A stretch of DNA of 64,000 nucleotides from Vibrio sp. Hep-1b-8 (GTDB lineage Bacteria > Pseudomonadota > Gammaproteobacteria > Enterobacterales > Vibrionaceae). A program made the translations under genes and the position numbers. Below are positions 1 through 8,230 of the stretch, in pieces. Under the pieces are notes generated by a model. That model did no database searches and was not told the origin of the DNA. It worked only from the letters and a program-made list of their open reading frames with translations. The stretch lies in the NCBI RefSeq assembly GCF_006124995.1, contig NZ_QEWN01000010.1, forward strand, positions 1-64,000, in the 5' to 3' direction. Position 1 is the stretch's first letter. The number at the start of each line of letters is the position of its first letter.

Positions 1-336
1 TCTATAAACAGCGTTGGTGAGTTCAAAAATGGTCGGCAACTGTCCGCGTGGTTAGGGTTGACGCCGTCTCAATACAGCAGTGGTGACAAAAACTATCTTG
101 GAAAAATCACTAAACGCGGAAACCGAGATTTAAGGAAGCTACTCATTCAGGGGGCAAGAGCAGTGATAAACTGGTGTGAGCGAAAATCGGACCCACTCAG
201 TCTGTGGCTACAGACATTAAAACCCAAGATGCATGTCTGCAAATTGGTCGTTGCTCTCGCGAATAAGCTGGCACGGATTATTTGGGCCGTGTTGGTAAAA
301 AGAGCGCCTTATAATCCTCATTTGGCGTGTGCCTGA
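1..336 (+). CDS. IS110-family transposase, C-terminal part (5' end outside window)
   Basis: The reading frame is open from base 1 to the stop at 334-336, giving about 111 residues. It matches the C-terminal Transposase_20 region of IS110-family recombinases: residues like SAWLGLTPSQYSSGDK followed by GKITKRGNRDLRKLLIQGA are typical of the helix-hairpin-helix/serine part, and the SSG triplet corresponds to the serine conserved in this family. The N-terminal RuvC-like DEDD domain lies to the left of the window. Whether the full element is intact cannot be judged. It is the first sign that this end of the window is a rearranged, IS-rich zone; the next gene on the right is truncated. Confidence 0.85.
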   Translation, partial: SINSVGEFKNGRQLSAWLGLTPSQYSSGDKNYLGKITKRGNRDLRKLLIQGARAVINWCERKSDPLSLWLQTLKPKMHVCKLVVALANKLARIIWAVLVKRAPYNPHLACA

Positions 337-640
337 TAAAGAGAACCATCTGTAAAAGAGCGGTAATACACTGATGTAAAACGGTTTGTCTTATTCAAAA
401 CCTGTTAAGGACAGCGGCTATTGAAAAGCCATGCGTGTGTAGAGGAGGATAAGACGTCAATTTGGAACTCATTAGGGCGCAGCAAACTAAACGTTGCTAT
501 AACGACGCCGGATATATGTCGCAAGACCGTCGACCATCAATGTTAATCTCCGTTAAGGGTGCCTATGAAATAGCTTAAAGAAAAGACCGACATTAATTTC
601 AATCAGGCCTTGCGAACAGCGAGGTGACCATATATGTCCT
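337..640 (+). other. 3' noncoding part of the IS110 element (approximate)
   Basis: No convincing gene lies between the transposase stop and about base 640. IS110/IS1111 elements carry noncoding ends, one of which encodes the bridge RNA in characterised members, so this stretch is most simply the right noncoding end. A short hairpin (GGCT...AGCC, near 418-430) is present. The exact right boundary is not visible, since these elements usually lack terminal inverted repeats and target duplications. After about 640 the sequence becomes T-rich with repeated TTTTACAT units (about 644-690). Confidence 0.4.
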
Positions 641-810
641 TTTACATTTTTTTTACATGTTCCTTTTGCATTTTTTACATTTTTACATTATTGGCAAACT
701 GATACCGATTTCACCATTAAATGATGTCAAGAACATTAGTGGTTATTTCATTGCGTCTATCCTATCCTTTTGCATTTATTTAACTTTTGACATCCTGTTT
801 TGAGGTAATG

Positions 811-886
811 GTGTGTGTCCCCTTAGCTTATGCCTTAGCTTATTGTGTGTCCCCTTAGCTTGCTCTTCCCCTTAGCTTTTCTTTAG
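811..886. repeat. Imperfect direct repeats of GTGTGTCCCCTTAGCTT / CTTAGCTT
   Basis: GTGTGTCCCCTTAGCTT occurs at about 813-829 and again at about 845-861, with further CTTAGCTT or TTTAGCTT copies near 834, 871 and 882. Together they give at least five degenerate TTAGCTT units in 75 bases. The repeats stop immediately before the stop codon of the CBS-domain pseudogene (889). GTGTGTCCCC-type motifs are, from memory, often seen beside REP/RAYT (Y1 transposase) elements, but no such gene is present here, so the origin is unresolved. Confidence 0.6.
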
Positions 887-888
887 CT

Positions 889-1681
889 TTACTCATCATC
901 TTTCTGTTCCACACGAGTGACCAGCAGTTGGTCTACTTTATAGTCATCAATGTCAACGACCTCAAATTTGTAGCCTGAGAAGGTGACCGAGTCGGTACGA
1001 CGAGGAATTTTTTTCAGCATAAACATCATAAAACCAGCGATGGTTTCGTAGTTTTGAGAGTGTGGTAATTCGTCAATTTGCAGCGTGCGCATCACATCGG
1101 TGATAGGCGTTACACCATCAACCAGCCAAGAGTGTTCATCGCGAGCAACAATTTGCTCTTCACCTTCGGCCAGCACCCAGCTACCCATTACTGCGCTTTG
1201 TAAATCATTAAACGTCACGACGCCAAGTACTAGCGCGTATTCGTTCATTACCACAGAGAAGTCGACGCGATTGGTTTTAAAATAATCCAATGCTTCGGAT
1301 AAGCTCAACGTATCAGGGATGATAGGGCAGGTTTGAACCACGCTGCTGCTTTTTAAGTCCAAAGTTTGCTCGTTAATAAGGCGAATCAACAGCTCGGTTG
1401 AATTGACGAAGCCCTTAATCGCATCAAGTTGTCCATCACAAACAAGGAACTTGTGATGTGGGTTGTCGGCGATTTTACGTTTGAGCATGCTTTCATCGTC
1501 ATCAAGAGAGAGAAATGCGATGTTTTCGCGTGGCGTCATGGCTGAAGTAACAGCAATGGATTGCATCTGGAACACGCTTTCCATCATCTGTTGCTCATTG
1601 GTATCGAGTACACCTGCTTCTGCGCCTGCATCCATAACCGCGTAAATATCATCACTGGTGATGTCGTCATTACGCTCCGCG
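889..1681 (-). pseudogene. HlyC/CorC-type CBS-domain membrane protein, 5'-truncated
   Basis: The minus-strand frame from about 1681 to 889 encodes a CBS-pair plus CorC_HlyC C-terminal domain. It opens at AERNDDITSDDIYAVMDAG, which in intact relatives (PaeA/YtfL/YfjD-like proteins of about 420 residues) lies just after the N-terminal DUF21 transmembrane domain, and ends with the conserved KFEVVDIDDYKVDQLLV region. The DUF21 half is absent. The open frame continues to 1803, but those 40 residues are low-complexity and are antisense to the end of another gene, so they are not native. I read this as a gene cut by a recombination event near 1680. It may still be translated from an internal start, but membrane anchoring would be lost. 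Confidence 0.75.
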
Positions 1682-1807
1682 GGAACGCTGAAAGGCAGCG
1701 ACGATGAGTCAGAACAAGCGAGCCCAATATCTGGTAAAGGAAAAAGCGGCGATAAGGGCAACCACAATAGTGGTAAAGATAAGGGTGGCAAAGGCAAAGA
1801 CAAATAG
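1682..1807 (+). pseudogene. 3' tail of an unidentified plus-strand gene (Gly/Lys-rich C-terminus)
   Basis: On the plus strand the frame starting at about 1682 reads GTLKGSDDESEQ, then a hydrophilic tail built of GK, GDK and GKDKG units, and stops at 1805-1807. A perfect intrinsic terminator follows 17 bases later. This looks like the genuine 3' end of a plus-strand gene whose body has been replaced by the truncated CBS-domain gene of opposite orientation. The frame is closed upstream by a stop at about 1643, inside the CBS gene. The parent protein is not identifiable from this short charged tail. Confidence 0.5.
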
Positions 1808-1824
1808 TGTTTGAGCTGTGATCA

Positions 1825-1856
1825 AAAAGCCCCGCTCATTGCTGAGCGGGGCTTTT
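1825..1856. terminator. Intrinsic terminator between the truncated gene end and purC
   Basis: AAAAGCCCCGCTCA and TGAGCGGGGCTTTT form a 14-bp perfect stem with a 4-base loop. T-runs exist in both directions, so it can serve both the plus-strand tail at 1807 and purC (stop at 1873) on the minus strand. Confidence 0.9.
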
Positions 1857-1872
1857 GTGTATGATGGCTTAC

Positions 1873-2976
1873 CTAGTCGATCAGCCCGTAATCGCGAGAA
1901 AGGATATCGATGATTTCCTGCTTCGGATTGTCACTTAGTTTGATCTCTTGGCCAGTAATTTTAGCGGCAATGCTTAGATAAGTCGTTGAAATATCGATCA
2001 GTGATTCTAATGGTAACGCATTGTCACGAGCCAAAGCCTCACGTTCATCCATTCGCTCTTTGTTGAGCAAAATGTCTGGATCTGGGAAGTAACTAAGTAG
2101 GAATTGGCGGAAACCTTCTTTTGAGTTCTCGACGATTCGACCTTGATTGTACTCTTCCTCATCCCAAATTCGTGATGAATCGGGTGTACCAACTTCATCC
2201 ATGTATATGAGCTTTTCGTTACCTGCTGCGTCAGTCACGTAGCCAAATTCGAATTTAGTGTCGACAAAAATCTGGTCGACTTCGGCAAGTGCATTGCTGA
2301 TAACCACGAAACCTTCACGAAGTAATTTTTCGTAAAGTGCGATGTCTTCTGCTTTAGAGAAGTTAAAGGCAGCGAAGTTATCCTCGATATTTTTACGAGT
2401 AATATTAACATCGTCAGCTTCAGGTACACCTGAGATGCCTTTAAGAATGCCTTTTGTCGACGGTGTCATGAGCAACTCAGGAAGCGGCTTATCTTTCTCT
2501 AGCCCTTCTGGTAGTTGAATTCCACAGAATTCACGCTCGCCTTTTTCGTATGCACGCCACATTGAGCCAGTAATATATTGGCGACAGATCGCCTCAATCA
2601 TGATTGGTTTGGCTTTTTGGACAATCCAAACAAATGGGTGCGGAATATCTAGAATATGGCTGTCAGCAAGCCCGTTGTCTTTAAACAACTTAAACCAGTG
2701 GTTGGAGATAGCGTTTAGAGCCGCTCCTTTACCAGGAACACCTTTTAATCCACCTTCAGCATGCCAGATACAATCAAAAGCAGAAATACGGTCACTGATC
2801 ACCATGATAGCCAATGGTGCATCAGGGGCAACATCGTAGCCTTTCTCTTTAATAAGGCGTTTACTGTCTTCTTCCGTCAGCCAATAGACTGAACGGACTT
2901 TGCCACTGTGAACGGGTTTATCAGTACGAATTGGGAGATCATCGTTTACGGCAAGAACTTGATCAGCGAGACTCAT
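1873..2976 (-). CDS. purC: Phosphoribosylaminoimidazole-succinocarboxamide synthase (SAICAR synthase)
   Basis: PurC ligates aspartate to CAIR with ATP in cytosolic de novo purine synthesis. The 367-residue product starts [15 protein letters not shown] and is the long form found in Vibrio. Visible hallmarks are the substrate-binding HSGKVRSVY loop, ISDRISAFD, and the C-terminal VDTKFEFG and [11 protein letters not shown] segments. An upstream in-frame ATG at 3015 exists, but the start at 2976 has a Shine-Dalgarno (AGGA, 8 bases away) and the conserved N-terminus, so it is preferred. It is monocistronic, with a perfect PurR operator about 100 bases upstream and an intrinsic terminator just after the stop, indicating purine repression. 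Confidence 0.95.
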   Translation of the reverse strand: MSLADQVLAVNDDLPIRTDKPVHSGKVRSVYWLTEEDSKRLIKEKGYDVAPDAPLAIMVISDRISAFDCIWHAEGGLKGVPGKGAALNAISNHWFKLFKDNGLADSHILDIPHPFVWIVQKAKPIMIEAICRQYITGSMWRAYEKGEREFCGIQLPEGLEKDKPLPELLMTPSTKGILKGISGVPEADDVNITRKNIEDNFAAFNFSKAEDIALYEKLLREGFVVISNALAEVDQIFVDTKFEFGYVTDAAGNEKLIYMDEVGTPDSSRIWDEEEYNQGRIVENSKEGFRQFLLSYFPDPDILLNKERMDEREALARDNALPLESLIDISTTYLSIAAKITGQEIKLSDNPKQEIIDILSRDYGLID

Positions 2977-3072
2977 TTCGACATTCCTATCTTTAGCAAG
3001 GTGGGCGACTGCCATTCGCGACAGCCGATATCCAACGCATCATACCAGAACTATTCTGTGCTGCCAGAGAAA

Positions 3073-3088
3073 AAGCAAACGTTTGCTT
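3073..3088. promoter_or_regulatory. PurR operator upstream of purC
   Basis: AAGCAAACGTTTGCTT is a perfect 16-bp palindrome matching the PurR consensus (ANGCAANCGNTTNCNT). It sits 97 bases upstream of the purC start codon, the right place for repression of purine biosynthesis. Confidence 0.9.
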
Positions 3089-3122
3089 ATTTTTTTATGT
3101 TGCAAGCAAAATGAGCTGAGAT

Positions 3123-3150
3123 TAACAAAAAACAACCCCTCAGAGAGGGG
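3123..3150 (-). terminator. Probable terminator of sulA
   Basis: Read on the minus strand, CCCCTC-tct-GAGGGG is followed by TTGTTTTTTGTT. This is a short GC stem with a T-rich tail, placed 17 bases after the sulA stop. Confidence 0.7.
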
Positions 3151-3166
3151 CGATTGGCAGTGTTGA

Positions 3167-3562
3167 TTAGTGAAATTGGTTCACTCTTCCTTCGACGAAG
3201 AAGACTTCACATTGATACTGACGAGCATGTTCACAAAGTAGGCTTTGCTCAACAGTAGAAAGATTGTTAGAGGCAACGACAGCACTGGCATTACCGGATT
3301 GGATCGCCTTAATGACGATTTCGAATTCAGACTGGGTCTGTGAAGGTTTCATCTGAATAATCTTTTTGCAGCTCACATGGCACGAAGCGAACTGATCATA
3401 ATTCGGGCGAGGGCACTCAGCAGTAAACAGAATCCATTGCTTTTGATTGGAAAGACCCGCTAGACGATTTAACGTCGTGTCATCGATGTTCATCGGCTGA
3501 GTCGGTTGAGCAAGAACATTATATTTTGAAAACGCTGAAGTCTGAGTTTGTGCCTGAATCAT
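3167..3562 (-). CDS. sulA: SOS cell-division inhibitor SulA
   Basis: The 131-residue product aligns by eye with SulA: W.LFTAECPRPNYDQF, then an Ile-rich segment around KKIIQMKPSQTQ, then VIKAIQSGNASAVVASNNL, matching the alternating blocks of the E. coli inhibitor. SulA binds FtsZ and halts septation during DNA damage. The start at 3562 (MIQAQTQTS) is chosen over farther upstream frame extension because a perfect LexA box lies 21-40 bases upstream, where a promoter must be. The upstream extension would be translated through that operator. SulA is fast-evolving, and the product is shorter than the E. coli protein (169 residues). Identity is supported by operator and pattern together. Confidence 0.82.
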   Translation of the reverse strand: MIQAQTQTSAFSKYNVLAQPTQPMNIDDTTLNRLAGLSNQKQWILFTAECPRPNYDQFASCHVSCKKIIQMKPSQTQSEFEIVIKAIQSGNASAVVASNNLSTVEQSLLCEHARQYQCEVFFVEGRVNQFH

Positions 3563-3582
3563 AATTACTGTTCCCTTATACA

Positions 3583-3602
3583 TGCTGTATGTGTATACAG
3601 TA
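3583..3602. promoter_or_regulatory. LexA (SOS) box upstream of sulA
   Basis: TGCTGTATGTGTATACAGTA contains CTGT-N8-ACAG with an AT-rich centre. It is a canonical gammaproteobacterial LexA operator positioned over the sulA promoter region. Confidence 0.9.
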
Positions 3603-3778
3603 GTTTTAATCCAAATAAGAAGCAAGCATTTTTGTGGGATTTTTATACGATAAAAACAAAGCCATAGAGGGTGGCGTTTGTTTATATGATTGATATTTAA
3701 TGGTTTTGTTTGTTTTTTGGAATACTTTTGGGCGTGAGGGCTAAAATGAAAATTGTGAGCTGACGCACTCACATAGCC

Positions 3779-3807
3779 AGTGTTATCCAGTGGTGGTGGA
3801 TAACACT
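3779..3807. terminator. Inverted repeat between sulA upstream region and the GDPD gene
   Basis: AGTGTTATCCA and TGGATAACACT form an 11-bp perfect stem around a 7-base loop, 11 bases beyond the stop of the minus-strand phosphodiesterase gene. There is no clear T-run, so termination would be weak. It may instead stabilise the mRNA 3' end. Confidence 0.5.
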
Positions 3808-3817
3808 GTACAGGTTA

Positions 3818-4534
3818 CTACTGAGGATTATGCGTGAGAAAGCGTTGAGGAAAGTCGCTAAAAATGGCGTCGAGCTTCGATAGATGACGCAATGATTTTG
3901 GATTGTTGACGGTATAGCTCCACACCTGAAATCCCTCCGCTTGGAGCCGATAAATCTTGCTGTTGTTAAGGAATTTATAGTTAACGTTGCAGCTAAAAGC
4001 AGAGACTTGCTTAAGTAAACGTTCCACCTTAGTCGTTACTCGATCACACAACACGGCGAGTCTGTACTCGGGAATAAGTTGGTGCAGACAACGCACAATG
4101 TCGTGGTTAAAGCTCGATAGGACAATGTCTTCAGTTGTGGCTTGGCTGCTGCCTAGCTCTTTAGCGAGGAGTTGACAAACTAGCATTGGATCGTGACGAT
4201 CGATTTTGACCTCTAAATTAAGTTTTAGCTTGTTCTCTACAGCTAAATTGAGCAGTTCATTGAGTGTCATAATTGTCTGGTTGGCAAACTTGCGGTCGAA
4301 CCAACGACCAAAATCAAATTGTTTGAGTTCATCCAACGTATAGCGATCAACGCGGCCACGACCGTTACTACAACGGTTGATGGTGTGGTCATGACAGACA
4401 ACTAGCTGGTTATCTTTGGTTGGTTGAATATCGACTTCTACCCATTTCAAACCAAGCGCGATGGCGGCTTCAATACTGCAACGTGTATTTTCAGGGAAAT
4501 GTCCGGCGACACCTCGGTGTCCAACAATGATCAT
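3818..4534 (-). CDS. Glycerophosphodiester phosphodiesterase (UgpQ/GDPD family, cytoplasmic)
   Basis: The 238-residue protein starts IIVGHRGVAGHFPENT, the GDPD active-site opening (HRG and the PENT loop). It continues with the metal ligands of VEVDIQPTKDNQLVVCHD and the general acid/base His of HDHTINR, and ends with VWSYTVNNP...DAIFSDFP, the usual barrel closure. It hydrolyses glycerophosphodiesters to glycerol-3-phosphate and an alcohol. There is no signal peptide, so it resembles cytoplasmic UgpQ rather than periplasmic GlpQ. It is an isolated gene on the minus strand, divergent from the EamA gene, with about 125 bases between their starts. Confidence 0.9.
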   Translation of the reverse strand: MIIVGHRGVAGHFPENTRCSIEAAIALGLKWVEVDIQPTKDNQLVVCHDHTINRCSNGRGRVDRYTLDELKQFDFGRWFDRKFANQTIMTLNELLNLAVENKLKLNLEVKIDRHDPMLVCQLLAKELGSSQATTEDIVLSSFNHDIVRCLHQLIPEYRLAVLCDRVTTKVERLLKQVSAFSCNVNYKFLNNSKIYRLQAEGFQVWSYTVNNPKSLRHLSKLDAIFSDFPQRFLTHNPQ

Positions 4535-4659
4535 ATCGAATAATCCTCAAATAGTTCAGAGTGATAGCTTAGTATGAAGTGGTGAAGATGAGTAGATAAT
4601 AAATAGCTTCTGTTCAATAAATCTGACACTATCAAAACGATAATAACGAGAAAGAGAAC

Positions 4660-5538
4660 TTGAATTTGAACGCTGAAAACAAAGCTGGCTGGATACTATT
4701 TGCAACAACAGCACTCGCAGGGCTGGGGTGGATTTTTTCCAAAGAGACGATTCAAGGTTTGCCGCCTTTTGGTTTCGTTGGCTTGCGTTTTCTCGTCGCG
4801 TCGGTTTGCTTACTTCCCCTATGTGTTAAGCGTTTTCGCCAATTGACGCTTGCTCTTATTGGGCAGGCGGTTGGAGGAGGGGTGATACTGTCTTTCGCGT
4901 TGCTGAGTTGGGTCTATGCGATTTCAATCAGTGAGACATTGGGCGAAGGGGCGTTTATCGTCAGCCTATCGATGATTATTGTCCCTATTATTGCTTGGGT
5001 TCTTTACCAAGATAGACCGAAACGAGCATTTTGGATTTCTATGCCTATAGCAGTAGCTGGCTTGGCGATGTTGTCGTTAACCAATGGTTGGAATAGCTCT
5101 GCGGGTCAGCTTTGGTTTTTGGCCAATGCGTGTTTACTTGCTCTGCATTTCAACGTTAACAGTCAGCTCGCCCGCAAGGTGCCAGTGTTGTTGCTGACCT
5201 GTATCCAGCTATTTGTTACTGGCGTGATTGCACTGCTTATGTCGATGATGTTCGAAACTTTCCCTGAAAGTGTGGACGCTTCCATTTGGGGATGGTTTGC
5301 ACTGAGCGCCTTGTTAGCAACCAGTTTGAGATACGTGATGCAAACTTTAGGTCAGAAAGGTTGTAATCCAGCCAACGCGGCGTTGATCATGCTCTTTGAG
5401 CCAATCTGGACTGTGGTTCTCAGTATTGTTTGGTATGGTGAGCAGTTGTCTGGCAATAAGTTGATCGGTTGTGGGCTGATCTTGGTGTCGCTGATATTCT
5501 ATCGCACAGATGGGCGGCTATTTAAGAGACGTGTCTAG
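4660..5538 (+). CDS. EamA/DMT-family transporter (RhaT-like exporter)
   Basis: This is a 292-residue integral membrane protein with about ten hydrophobic segments arranged as two EamA repeats, each of about 140 residues. The second half contains the typical ATSLRYVMQTLGQKG and LIMLFEPIWTVVLS blocks. These proteins export amino acids or other metabolites from the cytoplasm; the substrate is not predictable. The start is taken as TTG at 4660, behind a purine-rich stretch GAGAAAGAGAAC. The next in-frame ATG would remove the first membrane segments, so a non-ATG start is needed. Confidence 0.8.
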   Translation: MNLNAENKAGWILFATTALAGLGWIFSKETIQGLPPFGFVGLRFLVASVCLLPLCVKRFRQLTLALIGQAVGGGVILSFALLSWVYAISISETLGEGAFIVSLSMIIVPIIAWVLYQDRPKRAFWISMPIAVAGLAMLSLTNGWNSSAGQLWFLANACLLALHFNVNSQLARKVPVLLLTCIQLFVTGVIALLMSMMFETFPESVDASIWGWFALSALLATSLRYVMQTLGQKGCNPANAALIMLFEPIWTVVLSIVWYGEQLSGNKLIGCGLILVSLIFYRTDGRLFKRRV

Positions 5539-5661
5539 TCGTTGCGCGATATTTAGATTAAACATCTGATATTTATTTCATAGATAAAATTAAATTAGCA
5601 TCATTGATGAAATTGTTAGTACAATCCAAAGTTATAGGACAGATCTAACAAGGAAAGATAA

Positions 5662-6627
5662 ATGAAAATCGGTGTGATTGGTGCTGGTTCTGTAGGGGTA
5701 GGCGTATGTAACTACCTTCTGACACTAGGAAGTATCAGTGAGCTTGTACTGCTGGATAAAGACTTACAACGCGCAGAAGGCGAGGTCTTTGATTTTAGGC
5801 ACACAGCCGCTTTGACGTTTTCAAAAAACACCCATTTAGTCCCGACGGATAACTACCTGACTCTCATTGGCGCTGATATCGTCGTGATTACCGCAGGTGC
5901 TCAGATCAAACAAGGACAAACACGTATCGATCTGGCTGAAATCAATACCCGCATTGGTGTTGAGATTGCCAAAGAAGTTGAACGCGTAGCGCCTAACGCG
6001 ACTTTAATCGTGGTCAGTAATCCATGTGATGTCGTGGCTCACTTTATCGCCACCAATACCCATTTCCCGCGTTCTAAAGTGATCAGTAGTGGCTGTGTTA
6101 TTGATACCGCCCGTTTGATGAGTATTGTCGGCAATCGTGTCAATCTCGACCCCAAGAACGTATTTGGCTATGTGCTGGGTGAGCATGGTAGCCACTGTTT
6201 TACACCCAAAAGTCTCATTTCTATCGCTGGTCAGCCCGCGGATTACTATTGTGATACCCACCATATTGAGCGGATCTGTGCTGACGAACTGCTAGAGTCG
6301 GTCAAGCAGGCAGGGTATGAGATTTTCAAACGTAAGCAAAATACCACTCACGGTATCTCCGCCAGCGTATTTCGAATCATACAAGCGTTGATGATTGACG
6401 AACGCTCTGTCTTGCCTGTTGCTACCTTGCTCAAGGGAGAATATGGCCTGAAAGACGTCGTGCTGAGTTTGCCAACGGTGGTGGGTAAAAATGGTGCAGA
6501 AGCGATCTTGCAACATCCGTTTAGTGACGAAGAGATGGAGACACTCAAGCAGATTGCCCAGCAAGTGAATACCGTCGTAGAGCAGGTGGCTAAGATGACT
6601 GGCTTATCAACCAGCAAAGCACACTGA
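5662..6627 (+). CDS. L-lactate/malate dehydrogenase-fold NAD-dependent 2-hydroxyacid dehydrogenase
   Basis: The 321-residue protein begins MKIGVIGAGSVGVGV, the Rossmann GxGxxG of the LDH/MDH family. The catalytic residues are all present: Arg in QGQTRIDL (mobile loop), Asp-Arg in VIDTARLM, and His in GEHGSH. In the substrate-specificity loop (AGAQIKQGQTR) the position that is Gln in lactate and Arg in malate dehydrogenases appears to be Ile. The natural substrate may therefore be a bulkier or less polar L-2-hydroxyacid. Annotation as plain lactate dehydrogenase would be an over-call. The ribosome site AAGGAAAG lies 7 bases before the ATG. It is monocistronic. Confidence 0.8.
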   Translation: MKIGVIGAGSVGVGVCNYLLTLGSISELVLLDKDLQRAEGEVFDFRHTAALTFSKNTHLVPTDNYLTLIGADIVVITAGAQIKQGQTRIDLAEINTRIGVEIAKEVERVAPNATLIVVSNPCDVVAHFIATNTHFPRSKVISSGCVIDTARLMSIVGNRVNLDPKNVFGYVLGEHGSHCFTPKSLISIAGQPADYYCDTHHIERICADELLESVKQAGYEIFKRKQNTTHGISASVFRIIQALMIDERSVLPVATLLKGEYGLKDVVLSLPTVVGKNGAEAILQHPFSDEEMETLKQIAQQVNTVVEQVAKMTGLSTSKAH

Positions 6628-6799
6628 GTCAAGGGTATTGATATGAGAGCGCGGTGTGAATGTCGCACTTTTGTGTTTGTATTGTTCTAATTTGTTGGTC
6701 AAAGGCATCTGTGACGTCACATATTAGAGCTAATACTCTTTGCAATAGTGATAAGCCTGATAAGTTGAATGTAAATGCAATGTTAAATGTTTAGCGGCT

Positions 6800-7498
6800 A
6801 TGAAGATCCATGCTTTAGATGGCTATATCCAAAAAATTTATCTGGTGGAGTATGAAAAAAAGCTGATGTTACTAGATGGTGCATCAAGAGCTGATATTTC
6901 GTATCTCAAACATTTAATTACTCATGAGTTGCAACGCCCGTTTAGTGATCTAGCCGCAGTGGTAGTGACACACATGCACCCAGACCATGCGGGCGCAGCG
7001 CATAAGCTACGATCGATTACAGGGTGTAAGATAGTGTCGGCAAAACGAGATCATCATTGGTATGGCGGGGTGAGCGGATTTGCAATGCATTTGACCGATA
7101 TTATGCTGGCGCGTTGGGTTGCGCGACGTAAAAACAAACCGCGGAGAAATTTGTGGTATTCACGAAAGCTGATCGCTGATATTGAGCTTTCAGATGGTGA
7201 AATGATTCCTGGCTTTGAAGATTGGACCGTGCTCGAAACACCGGGGCACACCGATAGAGACCTTTCGCTGCATCACCAAGAGAAAGGAATTTTGTATGTC
7301 GCCGATCTGATGGTCGAAGTCAAAAAACATCTTATCTCACCGTTTCCCGTCTTCCATCCAAATAAATATCGGGCTTCGATTAAGCGTATCTACAATCTCC
7401 AGCCGAAAGTATTGCTGGTTGCGCATGGAGGGCAGGTCGAATTTACTGAGCCTTGGTTGATGTTAGATCCGACTATTCGCACAGTACTTCGCAACTAA
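6800..7498 (+). CDS. MBL-fold metallohydrolase
   Basis: The 232-residue protein has the metallo-beta-lactamase motif VVVTHMHPDHAGAA (HxHxDH). The third metal-ligand block is LETPGHTDRDLSL, the bridging Asp lies in LYVADLMVEV, and the last His is in LLVAHGG. This pattern fits a binuclear metal hydrolase of the glyoxalase II/quorum-quenching-like group, but the substrate is unknown. It has no signal peptide. It lies 66 bases upstream of the response-regulator start and may be cotranscribed with the two-component pair. A weak Shine-Dalgarno (AGCGG) precedes the ATG. Confidence 0.8.
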   Translation: MKIHALDGYIQKIYLVEYEKKLMLLDGASRADISYLKHLITHELQRPFSDLAAVVVTHMHPDHAGAAHKLRSITGCKIVSAKRDHHWYGGVSGFAMHLTDIMLARWVARRKNKPRRNLWYSRKLIADIELSDGEMIPGFEDWTVLETPGHTDRDLSLHHQEKGILYVADLMVEVKKHLISPFPVFHPNKYRASIKRIYNLQPKVLLVAHGGQVEFTEPWLMLDPTIRTVLRN

Positions 7499-7564
7499 GT
7501 GCCATTGTCTTCAATATGGCCTTAGTTTAGAATGCGAACCCTTTTCAATTGTACTGCTATTCTC

Positions 7565-8230
7565 ATGTCGCGAATTTTAGTTGTCGATGATGATATCGAA
7601 CTGTGTCACTTGCTGTCTGATGTTCTGGAAGCTGAAGGTTACCTCGTTGAATGTGTCCACTGCGGTGAGAGCGCACTTAAATACTTAGAAAAGAAGGCCG
7701 TAGATCTGGTTTTACTTGATGTCATGCTGCCTAAACTTAATGGTATGCAAGTTGCGCGAAAAATCTGCCAGCGCTTTGCGACTCCTATCCTAATGCTGAC
7801 GGCTCTCAATGATGAAGAATCGATACTTGATGGCTATCAGTCTGGCGCGGATCAATATATCGCTAAGCCTTTCAAGGTTCCTGAATTACTGACTCGGATC
7901 AAGGCGATATTTCGACGTGTCGGTCTAGAGAAACAAAGACAAGCCAATAGTTGCGAGTCTCAAGGTTCGTTTGATTCTTCTCAGTTGCCTTTGACCTGCA
8001 CCGAGGCTGATTTACTCGGTTATCTGATAAAGAATGAAGGTGTGGTTGTGTCTAAAGCAGAGTTACAGATCCAAGTGCTGAAAAAAGAACTCAGCCCATA
8101 CGATCGAAATTTAGACATGCACATCAGCAACTTGAGACGTAAGTTTGTGGAAGCCGGACTCTCAAAACAACATATAAAGACGGTGAGAGGCAAAGGATAT
8201 AGCTTCAACGCCAACGCCAACGCAGGCTAA
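7565..8230 (+). CDS. OmpR/CpxR-family response regulator
   Basis: The 221-residue regulator has a receiver domain (residues 1-120) starting SRILVVDDDIELC, with the phosphoacceptor Asp in LVLLDVMLPKLNG and the switch Lys in YIAKPF. A winged-helix trans_reg_C domain (about 135-218) ends TVRGKGYSFN. An upstream ATG at 7532 would add 11 unconserved residues, so the start is placed at 7565, where the receiver fold begins. The stop codon overlaps the kinase start (TAATG), so the two are translationally coupled. Similarity to CpxR is only at family level; the regulon is unknown. Confidence 0.88.
   Translation: MSRILVVDDDIELCHLLSDVLEAEGYLVECVHCGESALKYLEKKAVDLVLLDVMLPKLNGMQVARKICQRFATPILMLTALNDEESILDGYQSGADQYIAKPFKVPELLTRIKAIFRRVGLEKQRQANSCESQGSFDSSQLPLTCTEADLLGYLIKNEGVVVSKAELQIQVLKKELSPYDRNLDMHISNLRRKFVEAGLSKQHIKTVRGKGYSFNANANAG

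Noticed and set aside
1682..1803. N-terminal 40 residues of the CBS-domain open frame
   Set aside because: Low-complexity Leu/Pro sequence that is antisense to the charged tail of another gene; not homologous to the family.
6348..6668. 106-residue minus-strand open frame
   Set aside because: Antisense to the 3' end of the 2-hydroxyacid dehydrogenase gene; no recognisable motif.
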